64,000 nucleotides of DNA from Spongilla lacustris (taxonomy: Eukaryota; Porifera; Demospongiae; Spongillida; Spongillidae). Where the stretch lies: assembly GCA_949361645.1 (NCBI GenBank), contig OX442415.1, positions 29,120,562 to 29,184,561 on the forward strand, given 5' to 3'. Below the pieces are notes generated by a model. That model saw nothing but the letters and a program-made list of their open reading frames with translations. It did no database searches and was not told the DNA's origin. Each line of letters begins with the position of its first letter. Within the stretch, counting starts at the first letter, position 1. The translations under genes and the position numbers were made by a program. Shown here in pieces: positions 49,265 to 60,939 of this stretch.

Positions 49265-49965
49265 CCCCCCCCCCCCCCCCCCCTCCCTTATTGTTTGTCC
49301 ACCAGTACTAGTGCATCTTTAGTAGGCATCATGCACAAGCCCTCCTACAGGTTGGAGTTATTTTGGCGGGAGGGTGGATCAGAATTATTTTATGCTCTAC
49401 CCTCACTCTGAAGTGTTAATGATCTATCTGTTCCTCTGAAGCCCAAATGCTGGGCACAGGGGTTATGAACAGGCCACTCCCCCAGGTGAACTGGTGCATG
49501 GAAGGATCACTTGGCCACACCATTTGCCCCTGGGGTAAGTTTGGGTCACGTGTGTGTGTGTGAGAGAGACAAATGTGTGTATGTGACGTTTCTGACGTGT
49601 GTGACATGTGCATGCTCATGCACGTACACAGTACTGTTACTGAAGAAGAAACATCTGAGGGAGGTCTGCCCTGTGAACTGGTGCTGGACAAAAGGACCCT
49701 CCCACTTCCTACTGTTAGGCACAATCTCCTTCCCACTATGAGGCGCTGAGCTTGGATTGACTTAAACCATTATTCACAATTCTGACACATGTAATTGATC
49801 ATATTTAACCACCATACATCATACCATTGCATTTATGTGCTACTTGTGTTGGCACTATTTACCTTATCTGATAAGTGCAAAAGTGTGGCTGCAGGGCAGG
49901 CAGAGGCTAATATCTATAGGTACACATACCTCACTTCACACACTTCTACACCATTTTAGCAATTT
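49265..49965. repeat. Left arm of a 700-bp inverted repeat
   Basis: Shares with 55205-55910, in opposite orientation, CCACTATGAGGCGCTGAG, TGCATTTATGTGCT, GTTGGCACTATTTACCTT and a central GT/CA tract. The outer end holds poly-C (49262-49283), the mate poly-G (55889-55908). Contains no convincing gene. Confidence 0.8.
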
Positions 49966-50040
49966 ACATTGTCTATATATTATAATTTTAAGGATGGCAG
50001 TTTTCTGGGATTTGCTAATAAACACTTTCAACACCACTAT

Positions 50041-51805
50041 TCATGTGGTAGGTGTACATGTGGTAGGTGTTCATGTGGTAGGTGTTCATGTGGTAGTTGT
50101 TCATGTGGTAGGTGTACATGTGGTAGGTGTTCATGTGGTAGGTGTTCATGTGGTAGGTGTTCATGTGGTAGGTGTTCATGTGGTAGGTGTTCATGTGGTA
50201 GGTGTACATGTGGTAGGTGTTCATGTGGTAGGTGTTCATGTGGTAGTTGTTCATGTGGTAGGTGTACATGTGGTAGGTGTTCATGTGGTAGGTGTTCATG
50301 TGGTAGGTGTTCATGTGGTAGGTGTTCATGTGGTAGGTGTTCATGTGGTAGGTGTTCATGTGGTAGGTGTACATGTGGTAGGTGTTCATGTGGTAGGTGT
50401 TCATGTGGTAGGTGTTCATGTGGTAGGTGTTCATGTGGTAGGTGTACATGTGGTAGGTGTTCATGTGGTAGGTGTTCATGTGGTAGGTGTTCATGTGGTA
50501 GGTGTTCATGTGGTAGGTGTTCATGTGGTAGGTGTTCATGTGGTAGGTGTTCATGTGGTAGGTGTTCATGTGGTAGGTGTTCAAGTGGTAGGTGTTCATG
50601 TGGTAGGTGTTCATGTGGTAGGTGTTCATGTGGTAGGTGTTCATGTGGTAGGTGTTCATGTTAAGGTGTTCAAGTGGTAGGTGTTCATGTGGTAGGTGTT
50701 CATGTGGTAGGTGTTCATGTGGTAGGTGTTCATGTGGTAGGTGTTCAAGTGGTAGGCGTTCATGTGGTAGGTGTTCATGTGGTAGGTGTTCATGTGGTAG
50801 GTGTTCAAGTGGTAGGTGTTCATGTGGTAGGTGTTCATGTGGTAGGTATTCATGTGGTAGGTGTTCATGTGGTAGGTGCACATGTGGTAGGTGTACATGT
50901 GGTAGGTGTACATGTGGTAGGTGTTCATGTGGTAGGTGTTCATGTGGTAGGTGCTCATGTGGTAGGTGTACATATGGTAGGTGTTCATGTGGTAGGTGTA
51001 CATGTGGTAGGTGTACATGTGGTAGGTGTTCATGTGGTAGGTGTTCATGTGGTAGGTGTTCATGTGGTAGGTGTACATGTGGTAGGTGTTCATGTGGTAG
51101 GTGTTCATGTGGTAGGTGTTCAAGTGGTAGGTGTTCATGTGGTAGGTGTTCATGTGGTAGGTGTTCATGTGGTAGGTGTTCATGTGGTAGGTGTTCAAGT
51201 GGTAGGTGTTCATGTGGTAGGTGTTCATGTGGTAGGTATTCATGTGGTAGGTGTTCATGTGGTAGGTGCACATGTGGTAGGTGTACATGTGGTAGGTGTA
51301 CATGTGGTAGGTGTTCATGTGGTAGGTGTTCATGTGGTAGGTGCTCATGTGGTAGGTGTACATATGGTAGGTGTTCATGTGGTAGGTGTACATGTGGTAG
51401 GTGTACATGTGGTAGGTGTTCATGTGGTAGGTGTTCATGTGGTAGGTGTTCATGTGGTAGGTGTACATGTGGTAGGTGTTCATGTGGTAGGTGTTCATGT
51501 GGTAGGTGTTCAAGTGGTAGGTGTTCATGTGGTAGGTGTTCATGTGGTAGGTGTTCATGTGGTAGGTGTTCATGTGGTAGGTGTTCAAGTGGTAGGTGCT
51601 CATGCGGTAGGTGTTCATGTGGTAGGTGTTCATGTGGTAGGTGTTCATGTGGTAGGTGTTCATGTGGTAGGTGTTCATGTGGTAGGTGTTCATGTGGTAG
51701 GTGTTCATGTGGTAGGTGTTCATGTGGTAGGTGTTCATGTGGTAGGTGTTCAAGTGGTAGGTGTTCATGTGGTAGGTGTTCATGTCGTAGGTGTTCATGT
51801 ACCAC
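50041..51805. repeat. 15-bp satellite TTCATGTGGTAGGTG, about 117 copies
   Basis: Uniform 15-bp units with point variants (TACATG, TTCAAG, GTAGTTG). Variants recur with 390-bp spacing (for example GGTATT at 50845 and 51235, CATATGG at 50971 and 51361), that is 26-unit higher-order repeats; an earlier block shows 150-bp spacing. Because 15 is a multiple of three, four of six frames stay open over long distances (VVGVH, CGRCS, HEHLP, MNTYH pentapeptides); these are not genes. Confidence 0.97.
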
Positions 51806-51807
51806 AT

Positions 51808-52745
51808 GTATACTATATGCTGTCTGAATGCTCCCTCATGCTTGGTATACTATATGCTGTCTGAATGCTCCCTCATGCTTGGTATACTATATGCTGTCTG
51901 AATGCTCCCTCATGCTTGGTATACTATATGCTGTCTGAATGCTCCCTCATGCTTGGTATACTATATGCTGTCTGAATGCTCCCTCATGCTTGGTATACTA
52001 TATGCTGTCTGAATGCTCCCTCATGCTTGGTATACTATATGCTGTCTGAATGCTCCCTCATGCTTGGTATACTATATGCTGTCTGAATGCTCCCTCATGC
52101 TTGGTATACTATATGCTGTCTGAATGCTCCCTCATGCTTGGTATACTATATGCTGTCTGAATGCTCCCTCATGCTTGGTATACTATATGCTGTCTGAATG
52201 CTCCCTCATGCTTGGTATACTATATGCTGTCTGAATGCTCCCTCATGCTTGGTATACTATATGCTGTCTGAATGCTCCCTCATGCTTGGTATACTATATG
52301 CTGTCTGAATGCTCCCTCATGCTTGGTATACTATATGCTGTCTGAATGCTCCCTCATGCTTGGTATACTATATGCTGTCTGAATGCTCCCTCATGCTTGG
52401 TATACTATATGCTGTCTGAATGCTCCCTCATGCTTGGCATACTATATGCTGTCTGAATGCTCCCTCATGCTTGGTATACTATATGCTGTCTGAATGCTCC
52501 CTCATGCTTGGTATACTATATGCTATCTGAATGCTCCCTCATGCTTGGTATACCATATGCTGCCTGAATGCTCCCTCATGCTTGGTATACTATATGCTGT
52601 CTGAATGCTCCCTCATGCTTGGCATACTATATGCTGTCTGAATGCTCCCTCATGCTTGGTATACTATATGCTGTCTGAATGCTCCCTCATGCTTGGCATA
52701 CTATATGCTGTCTGAATGCTCCCTCATGCTTGGTATACTATGTGC
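51808..52745. repeat. 37-bp satellite, about 25 copies
   Basis: Unit GTATACTATATGCTGTCTGA plus ATGCTCCCTCATGCTTG, more than 95 percent uniform by eye, directly abutting the 15-bp satellite. 52746-52975 is a unique spacer. Confidence 0.97.
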
Positions 52746-52975
52746 ACTCTGATCGTGATACCCGTTGCACTTGGCATAGTTTATAGTTTGCCCATAAGGG
52801 GGAGTAGGCGACAGCCAGCCAGTCAGGTGTGCGTAAGGGTGCTGACCCCCTACTCTGAGCCTGACTAGAACCAAGGGAAACGCTGGTCCCCGTTAGGTCA
52901 GCCCTACCCCTTGACACTGGTCAAGGTAAGGTGGTTAGGTCAGGGTAGAAGCCTGAAGGGTGCTGCCCAAGTAAA

Positions 52976-53470
52976 ACCCCCAAATGGACTGATTAAGGGT
53001 GATTTGGTTCCAGGTAATAGTGTGAGTACACATGAAGTGTGTGTGCAGTGAAGTCATGGTGCTGATGCTAGAGTTGCTGTGTCTGAAGGACTTGTCAGTG
53101 GATGCCGGGTGTAGGTGGTGTAGGTGGTGTAGGTGGTATAGGTGGTGTAGGCAGCACTGCTCCATCTTCCCAGCCGCTGGATGGTGGATGATGGGAGGCC
53201 TGCTTGTACTGCTGCTGTTGCTGCCCCAATCCAGAGACTGCGAGTGTTGTATTTGGAGGTGTCGTACCCACCTCTGAGCATTTGGTCTTTCAAAATGGCT
53301 CTCATAGCTCTGGAGGTGAGTGGGTGGCCGGTGTGGAAGTGAAATAGGGCTGCTCTTGGCGGTGCTGTGCAGTTTTCAAAGTATGCTCGTAGTGCCATGA
53401 CTGGGCATGATGCGCGATGAGTGTAACCCACGGATATTATGGTGTCTCTCCCGGTTTGGTCCATTTTCAA
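52976..53470 (-). pseudogene. Tyrosine recombinase C-terminus of DIRS/Ngaro-like retroelement, copy A
   Basis: Minus frame: TGRDTIISVGYTHRASCPVM, then FHFHTGHPLTSRAMRAIL, KYNTRSLWIGAATAAVQAG, STIQRLGRWSSAAYTTY. The layout matches the catalytic C-terminus of YR-retrotransposon recombinases (H-x-L-R box, then LGRW...Y). The H-S-L-R box is mutated to RSLW, losing both catalytic His and Arg, although the nucleophile-region Tyr remains. The following codons have expanded into a (YTT)n-like run (GGTGGTGTA repeats). Non-functional. Confidence 0.8.
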
Positions 53471-53800
53471 CTTCTTGATAAGGAAGTGATCTGGCCCTCC
53501 TTGACCCAGGTGACATTGCTTCTGGTGGGGTGGAGTTTGGGGTCGAATCTGCCTCTGGTAGTCTGGGTGTACTTGCTAACCCTCAGTATCCTGAAAAAAA
53601 AACCGAAAGTGAGGGCTGCTTTCAGCATAAGCTTGTCATGACTGCTCAGTGGATCACTGTTCAGTAACATCAGCGGTTGCTCCAGCATCCCAATGGTGAG
53701 AGGCAGTCTCTTGGGCCTGAGGTACAGGCGTGGGCAGCTGGTTGGCCTGGAGGGCAAGGGAAAAGAAGCGTGATATTTGATTGCGGGACAGCATGTCCGC
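53471..53800 (-). pseudogene. Tyrosine recombinase central part, copy A
   Basis: Minus frame: LRPKRLPLTIGMLEQPLMLL, then LMLKAALTFGFFF and LRVSKYT. It is in a different frame from the downstream catalytic part, indicating a frameshift at the A-rich tract near 53595. Relative to copy B about 310 bp of the N-terminal half is missing, with GAGGTACAGG-like microhomology at the junction. Confidence 0.75.
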
Positions 53801-54110
53801 AATGCAGTTCAGTCTGCCTCGAAGGTGCACCAGGGAAATCGTAAAGTTGTTTCTGGCTGCAATAAAGAACAGGGTTCTTTGGAGATCCATTATGCCAGGG
53901 TGCCTTGAAGACTGGATGGGAAGGTTGTCGCAATGAAACCTGATGTGCTGTCCAGGGAGCGCTGGGGTAGCTGGTGTGGCTGGCAGTCACCTCTGAACCA
54001 GGCACCATCCAGGTAAGCACCAAATCCGAAGGAGCCAGAAGCATCAGTGTATAGCTGGAAGGAGTCAGCATCCTTCCACTCAGGCGCTGTGAACATTGAG
54101 ATGCCATTCC
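53801..54110 (-). pseudogene. RNase H and connection, copy A
   Basis: Minus frame from FTAPEWKDADSFQLYTDASG then GFGAYLDGAWFRG: an RNase H start with the LYTDASG catalytic strand, followed by TLFFIAARNNFTISLVHLRG and NCIADMLSR, the typical end of RNase H. Joined to the RT part upstream in the same frame. A frame slip lies near 53890. Confidence 0.75.
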
Positions 54111-55044
54111 AAGATGGTAGGAAGCTGTTCCACCATTGTAGGTCGGCTCTGGCTTCGGGGTTGAGGTGGATGTGGTGGTGTAGCCTCGTCGCTGTTGTTG
54201 AGAGCTGGATGAGACGACGCAGGAACAGGCGGCCTGCTGGGACTACCTTGGCTGCAAAGGATAGTTTCCCAATGAGAGATAGGAGCTCCCTATTGGTAGC
54301 TTTGCGTTTGCCAAGCTATGATTTGATCAGGGATGAGATATCCTGCAGCTTCTTAGGTGGCAATCTGAGCTGCTGCAGGGAGGAATCCAGAACGATGCCC
54401 AGGAAGGTGATGCAGGTCGTTGGACCTTCACACTTTTTCATGGCCACTGGGATCCTCATCGCCCTGCATACCTGGAGCATGGTTGACATGGACTCCTGGC
54501 AGGTAGGTTGGTCAGGGGGGCCGACTAGGAGAAAATCGTTGAGGTAGTGGAGTAGGATTGCCCTGTAATTGTTCTCTAGGACCCAGTGAAGTGTGCTGGC
54601 AAAGTTGTCGAAGATCCCACTCAGATGCCTAGATTGGAATCATTCTGAAGGCGGATTTTAGATCGACCTTTGCCATCCTGGCTCCTTTACTGAATCTGCT
54701 AGGGAGGGCCACTGCGTTGTCAATGGTGGAGTAGTGGATGGAGAATTCTTCATTGGCAATGAAGTCGTTGATGCTACAACCTTCTGGTGCGGACAAGTGA
54801 AGGATAACTCTCCATTTTACGTTCTTTTTCAGAACTGCTCCCAGGCCGGATGTGCGGAGGTGCTCTAGGAGCTGTTGTGAGAATGGACCGAGGATGCATC
54901 CCAGCTCCACCTCTTTTTGTAGCTCAGCATCCACGATTTCGGGGTGCTGTAGTGCAGAGGTCAGGTTGTGTGCAGTGAAGGGGAAGTGGGTATGGGATGC
55001 AGCTGGCAGCCTTAGTTTTGGACTGAGTGATTGCTGTCCACCCT
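54111..55044 (-). pseudogene. Reverse transcriptase of DIRS/Ngaro-like retroelement, copy A
   Basis: Minus frame: LQKEVELGCILGPFSQQLLE, WRVILHLSAPEGCSINDFI, MAKVDLKSAFRMIPI, then TAG at about 54628. After a deletion of the palm segment, LHYLNDFLLVGPP and a thumb/connection to IKS-stop follow. The catalytic motif Y-x-D-D is changed to YLND and there is an in-frame TAG near 54317. The set of motifs is diagnostic of YR retroelements (DIRS superfamily) rather than LTR or LINE RTs. No Gag frame is visible upstream. Confidence 0.82.
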
Positions 55045-55204
55045 ACCATCCATTATATACATGTGTGACCTGGAACCATCTTTGGGGACAGTGTGTTAAA
55101 TTGGATGCTAGAATTAGTTGAATGTAAGTGAGGGTTTGAATGGAAGTGAGGCTTTCCCAGGGGGTACAACCCTGGGGATTTTAGCATATTGCTCACATAC
55201 CCCC

Positions 55205-55609
55205 AAAACATTAGTACCTAAACCAACACAAAAATGGTGCAGAAGTATGGTACATGTATGAGGTGAGGTATTGCACTTATGAGATAGCAAGGTAAATAGT
55301 GCCAACATAAGTTGCATTAAACAGCACATAAATGCAATGGTATGGTACATGGTGGTTAAATATGATCAATTGCCTGTGTCAGAATTGTGAATAATGGTCT
55401 ACATGTGTACTGTTTTCAGTCAATCCTGTTGTGTTTTCAGCGCCTCATAGTGGGAAGGAGGTGGTGCCTGACAGTAGGAAGTGGGAGGGTCCTTTTGTCC
55501 AGAACCAGTTCACAGGGCAGTCCTCCATCAGATGTTTCTTCTTCAGCAACACTATGTATGTGCATGAGCAATACATACACACATCACACACGTCACATAC
55601 ACACACACA

Positions 55610-55659
<50 letters not shown>

Positions 55660-55910
55660 ACCCAAACTTACCCCAGGTGTGGCCAAGTGACCCTTCCATG
55701 TACCAGTTCACCTGGGGGAGTGGCCTGTTCATCAGCCCTTAGCCCGGCATTTGGGCTTTAGAGGAATAGATACATCATTAACTCTTCAAAGTCATTTGTA
55801 GGAGGGAGTTGAAAATACATGCATGAACCTAGTGTGAGTCTTGTGCATGATGCCTGCTAAAGATACACTGGTTGATGGAGGGCAGCGAGGGGGGGGGGGG
55901 GGGGGGGGTT
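55205..55910. repeat. Right arm of the 700-bp inverted repeat
   Basis: Inverted match to 49265-49965, enclosing both satellites and the retroelement. It carries its own CA tract (55601-55656) and poly-G (55889-55908). Confidence 0.8.
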
Positions 55911-57273
55911 GCAACCTCCTCTTACATAATAACATGCAGAATTTATTAGATAATGTACTTATTATTCATGAACGTATTTCTCATGTTTGTATCCCCCTAA
56001 ATGGTCCCCTCTCTCTCTACTACAATCCCCCCCCCCCTCCCTTTTCATTAAACCTGTATTTGCCACTGCTATATGTCAAATTCATGTCAGTTCAAACTGA
56101 AGGTAGAGGCTCTAAGGTTTGCAACAGTTGGCACAATGACATGCCCATTTACCTAATAACAGACATAAGCAGTCCAAACCACTTTGTAATAGTCTGGGGA
56201 CTACAACAAATAGTCACTAGGCTAACAAGTCATATTAAAATTAGCTGTACGTGTTTCAGGACATAGCATTAATGGTACAGATGTTAGAATCTCACTGTAT
56301 GAACCTACCTGGAATCATTGGACATGGGCAGATACAGCCCAGTAACCCACTGCTTGGTGCCTCTTTCATATTCTGTACATTCCAGCGATGTTAGCCTGAA
56401 GAAAAGGTAACAATGTCAATGTCAAGCAGCAGTTCTAAGCCTTCAACAGCAGCAGTTTGGCAACCTGAACATGCAAACTATGGGCACACTGGGATACTAG
56501 CAGGATCAATATTGTCTGCACATGTATCCAGTCCACACATGGGTGCCTGTTGTTCCCATATTCAGGCTGCCGTATTGCTGTGTTGCTTCCACTTTCCACC
56601 CCTGTAATGTTTTCTGGAAACCACCCCGCTCACACCCCTCTTCCTTTATCTGCCCCATCTCATTCACACCTCGGTACACAGCTCTTGTATGTAGGCATGC
56701 AGTATACTGAGCAACAACACACTTGTGGGCTAACCTCACCCTTCCAAGTTATGCAAAATCATTCACGACCACGAACAAACAAATACAAAAGCAACACCTC
56801 ATGTAGTATACACACTACCAAGCACGTACCATTCTGCCATGTTTTTAAAATGAATCATTAATACGCGCTGATGTTTTATTGTTTTATCATCTATGCCTAC
56901 TCATTCACACTTTTGTGGATCTGCTGTACTGCACGAGATAACTGCAGGTATATTTTACCTGGCCACTTGGCAAGTATATAGGACAAATAAATGTCAAGAT
57001 AGTGTACTATTGGAAACAGCCATCTTTCAAATAACAACCCAATTATTAAGGATCAAACCAGATGCCTACTATCTCAGAATTAATGCCAGCACAACTCAAA
57101 CCTGCATGTGTTGAAATGTACCTGTTATATGTTCATAGCTCTCAGAACACAGAGCAACATAATGTACCCTTGTATCATCCACACCACATAGTATGTGGGG
57201 AGGTATTGGTCAATGTGACCTGATATTTGCTATTTTGATATTATGAGTGCAGTATGATATGACTATGTGCATA
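55911..57273. other. No confident gene
   Basis: Contains a second copy of AACAACCCAATTA...CAGAATTAATGCC (57029-57086) also present at 49218-49262. Open frames lack splice or domain support. Confidence 0.45.
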
Positions 57274-57519
57274 CAGGGCCGATGAAGGGGGGGGGGGGGG
57301 GGGGGGGGGGGGGAGGTAAGCGGGGTTAAGTACCCAAGGCCCCAAGGTATAATAGGGGCCTTGTGGTCCAAAATAGTTGCATGCAGTTTAAACGTACATG
57401 TACTACGGATGTATAACACTTGGAGATCCCCCCCCCCCCCCCCCCCCCCCCTAATTTGTATTTCCAGGGCCAATGGGACCCCCAAATGATCTGTTACCCC
57501 GGGCCTCTCACCGGCCCTG
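57274..57519. mobile_element. hAT-like MITE with G/C-tract arms
   Basis: Ends CAGGGCCGATGAAG and, inverted, CAGGGCCGGTGAGAGG. The flanks TGTGCATA and CGTGCATA form an 8-bp duplication with one mismatch. Poly-G (57287-57313) and poly-C (57428-57451) face each other. No coding content. Confidence 0.75.
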
Positions 57520-57931
57520 CGTGCATATGCACACACACTCAAACGGTTTTGAGCAGTTTTTGAGGTGGCTAGATGCTCAGACACAAGTGCTAATAAAGTA
57601 CTTGGCACCCTACACTCAGCAGTAGAGAAAGCTCGTGTTTATCATCATAATAGTATATCAGGAGTGACATGATGTAACATGCAGATAAAAGTGTAGCATG
57701 TTTATACCCCTTCCATCCTTACTCCAATGCTGTGTATATACATCCTCCAACATTAATGCTCTTGTGCATTAATAGTAATCCACCCACTGCTGTGACGTGT
57801 ATTTGGGTTTGGGTACGAGACTACAATGTACATGTATGTACTAATTGTAATCACTGATCCACCCATGCATCCTGACGATGCTTTGCAATATTATTTGCTA
57901 GCAACTTACAAAACACACAAAAATCGCAAGT

Positions 57932-58234
57932 GTGTGTCACAAATGGTTAGATCGAAGACACCCCATTCCCCAGCGTACAATATTTACACGGTACTACTAC
58001 CGCACACGTACTGGACATATTGGACTTGGTGAAATCTCGCTGCAATGCACGTTGAATCGCATTGGTCTGGGGAACCACCAATTTCTCCCTTCACATCGTG
58101 CGATTGACGATCCTGATTCGCTCTTTAGTTCGAGTAATCCGGCCTTGCCAGCGGCTACTAGACTACCGCATCTAAATATAGGCCACAGCGACTGGGAACG
58201 AGGTGCATTCCAGTGTTATGCCACACCCACTGGT
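57932..58234 (+). CDS. Possible exon, unknown protein
   Basis: An open frame including HWSG/LGNHQFLPSHRAIDDPDS-like text up to CYATPT, with a good donor CCACTG|GTGAGA at 58234. No domain recognised and no partner exon assigned. Confidence 0.2.
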
Positions 58235-58751
58235 GAGAATAATTCAATGGCGGTGGATGGTGTTTCACTGAATCAAGCATTGATATCAATTTTTGTACAT
58301 TTATGAGGATGAGGGGTACATCCAGTGATGATATAAAACAACACAGATGCCACATACAAAGTAAAGTTTTCAAAATAGATAACCAACCATTCGGCAGTGT
58401 TATATAACTTTCCTTGTTGTTTGGAAGTATTTTGCTGCAGCATTAAATACATACGCATGTAACGTTTTTGCACAAGCCACACAGTCAAGATGCTTTTTTC
58501 CACGGTGATTTTAGTGCGTGGGCAGTGTGGCTAACGTCACGCGATTACGTGGGGGTGGCGCCAGCGTCGAGTCGGAGACTAGTAGAGCCAGGAGCTGTAC
58601 CAGAAGGTATGTGTAATGAGTTTAGACATATTTGTATTTTATAGATAGCATCGCGTGGTGCGCCAAACCATAAGCCAGATTTTGGGGACGTATAAGCAGA
58701 GATAATATATATTATCTCTGGTATAAGCGACACACCTCGCAAGAGCGAAAA

Positions 58752-58935
58752 ATAAGGTACAAATTCATCGTGGAATTAGGAAAACTGTTGGTGTTCATAG
58801 CGCAACCATACCGCGTTCAACTATCTTATAAGACCGACCTTCACCGAATGAATTTTACTGATGAAAGCAGTGTGGTTGCGCTATGAACACCAACAGTTTT
58901 CCTAACTCCACGATGAATATAGATGCCTTATTTTT
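58752..58935. mobile_element. Foldback element (184 bp)
   Basis: Arms of about 75 bp, inverted: ATTCATCGTGGAATTAGGAA...GCGCAACCATA versus GGTTGCGCTATGAACACCAA...CACGATGAAT. A solo arm relative occurs at about 27096-27122. Confidence 0.85.
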
Positions 58936-59099
58936 AGGGGTGAGACTACATGTACTTTGCTCTCGCGAGCCGGCATTTAGCTAAAATCGCCTATGAATTA
59001 AAAGTGGATTTCTGTGGTTCACGCAGCCATGACGTAATGTATAGACGTTTACTTCACTAACGCCAGCATTCCGCGGCAGCATGTTGGCGCTACTGAGTC

Positions 59100-59215
59100 T
59101 AAAGTCAGTGCATGGCCATTACTGTGCGCAGGCTAGTGGTGCCTTCATGTAGGCTAATGGTGCCTTCATGTAGGCTTGTGCATGGTGCTAGGCTTGCGAT
59201 GCCTTCACAGTAGAC
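59100..59215. repeat. Short tandem repeat (GTAGGCTAATGGTGCCTTCA)
   Basis: About four imperfect copies of a roughly 21-bp unit. No gene. Confidence 0.6.
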
Positions 59216-59764
59216 TATAGAAATCCCGAGTTTGGATGAAATTTTTACCTAACATAAAAGGACCTAAAAATATTATTTTGTGAACAGTTAATCCAATGTT
59301 AGGTGCGCAAGACTGACAAGTTGCAAACCCAGACCCAATTTCGTTGTAATTGGAGTAACTAATAATTACCAAAATCACACGATCACATTCCTTTTCAGGT
59401 GCATATTTCCAACTACATTTGCAATGGATGTGTGTAATTATTTTAACTGTTGTTTAGCCCATACTAGAACAAAATTAAAAGTAAAACAAACTTAGGGGAG
59501 GAAAATATGGCCAAGTATGATGTTCTCCATTGTAGTTATATGCCAAACTGACTAGGGAATATATGTATATACAATATCTGTAGCAGTTACTACATAGTTA
59601 CATTAAAAACTAGTGTGCGCTTTCCAAGCTATCATATATTCTGGCTGCTCTCTAATGCAGTTCATTATCTGAATGAGACCTTTAACAGTATAAGAAAATT
59701 CCCTATGACGTTTTGATACCAAGACACACTGATCTATGTAGATAAAAAAAAAATTGTCTGAGCT

Positions 59765-59902
59765 TCCACAGTTTCACCAAGTTAACATTGTGCTCTGAGT
59801 GTGGCTATTTTAGTATACATGTTCATAATTGTATTGATATGTTAAGACAAAAAGCAATGAATTTCTAATTAGTGGTACCATTTTTGTACAGATTCACTCA
59901 CA
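59765..59902 (+). promoter_or_regulatory. Duplicated 5' flank and splice acceptor of 7TM paralogue B
   Basis: TTCCACAGTTTC, AACATTGTGCTCTGAGTGTG and GTATTGATATG correspond to the paralogue A flank. The acceptor TTTTGTACAG lies 12 bp before the ATG, so the 5' untranslated leader is probably spliced. Confidence 0.5.
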
Positions 59903-60847
59903 ATGGGCATGTTTACATTAAACAACTGCTCGTCAATCCAGCTGTGGTTAATGGTAGCATGTGATGGTTTGGCCATTTTGAGTGGAGCTATTGCTGTGTT
60001 GGTAGTAGTGTACCTGAAGCTATATCTGAAGCCAATGTATCGCCTTGTGCTATATCAGGTTGTGTCTTCAATCATATCATCAGTCATGTGGATCGTTTGT
60101 GGCGTTTACATATACAAAGGCAGCGTTTGCAATACTAACACTGTGTGGGTAATGGTCATATATTATCTGGCACTTTGGTTAGCCCAGCTACAGTTCTTCT
60201 TAGCTTACACAATGGTCATTTTTCTGTTACGTCACACCAATGGGCGCCGTGAAATGCCAACAAACAAATACAAGTGCGCGAGATGTATCATCAAGCTGTT
60301 TATTGAGTCCAAGTATTCTGCCGATTTTTTTGGGGTGAGCATAAGTGCTGTGTTTTCTGCTACCATAGTAGAATTTATGCTCTTTGGGAAGTATCTCCAA
60401 AGTGATACCTTCACTGTTATATCCTTAGTGTACTTGGTGTTTGTCGTGTTTTTAACCAGCATAGCGATCACCATCTTTGTGCTTGTAATGTGCATTCGAT
60501 CTTGCAGCAGAGCTGCAAAGGAAATGCAACTACAATTTAACAAACTTCTTTGTCAGCTATCACCTCTTCTGGGGTACCCAGCCATGCTTGTTGTCACTGT
60601 TCTGCTGTTAGCACTTGCACTAACAAATGCTGGTGGTTTGAGTCTGTTTAGTTGGATCTCTGTCGCTGCTTCTATTTGGTGCTGCACAAATAACATCATA
60701 CTAGCTGTACATGTTACTACCATTCTGTATACAAGACGAAAAGTCATGCCAACACCTGAGACAGTAACTGAACGGAGCACTTTGAACCGAACACCCACAG
60801 ATAATGTTAAAAGTGGTACCTACTTCTCCATCCCAGTTGAAGATTGA
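59903..60847 (+). CDS. Seven-transmembrane receptor, paralogue B
   Basis: 314 residues, intact. MGMFTLNNCSS start with sequon NCS; seven hydrophobic segments beginning WLMVACDGLAILSGAIAVLV and ending FSWISVAASIWCCTNNIILA. Cytoplasmic tail TERSTLNRTPTDNV ends in TYFSIPVED, identical in its last nine residues to paralogue A. The two proteins are roughly two-thirds identical by eye over the first four helices; ICL3 (RSCSRAAKEMQLQFNKLLCQ) is also conserved. No DRY or NPxxY motif, so class assignment is open; a lineage-specific GPCR is most likely. The frame is maintained throughout, arguing for function. A polyadenylation-like ATTAAA follows at about 60922. Confidence 0.87.
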   Translation: MGMFTLNNCSSIQLWLMVACDGLAILSGAIAVLVVVYLKLYLKPMYRLVLYQVVSSIISSVMWIVCGVYIYKGSVCNTNTVWVMVIYYLALWLAQLQFFLAYTMVIFLLRHTNGRREMPTNKYKCARCIIKLFIESKYSADFFGVSISAVFSATIVEFMLFGKYLQSDTFTVISLVYLVFVVFLTSIAITIFVLVMCIRSCSRAAKEMQLQFNKLLCQLSPLLGYPAMLVVTVLLLALALTNAGGLSLFSWISVAASIWCCTNNIILAVHVTTILYTRRKVMPTPETVTERSTLNRTPTDNVKSGTYFSIPVED

Positions 60848-60939
60848 ATTATGGGGGCAGATAATGGACTGCACTGTTTGCAACTTTATAGTCTTAATTG
60901 ATAGATATGTATAAACGTGTAATTAAAGAATGTTGTAAC

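Noticed and set aside
50015..51864. Very long open frames (up to about 600 codons) with pentapeptide repeats
   Set aside because: They follow from a stop-free 15-bp unit; the same array is open in four frames on both strands, so it is a satellite, not a gene.
49970..52745. Possible CRISPR array
   Set aside because: Repeats are contiguous with no unique spacers, the host is eukaryotic and no cas genes are present.
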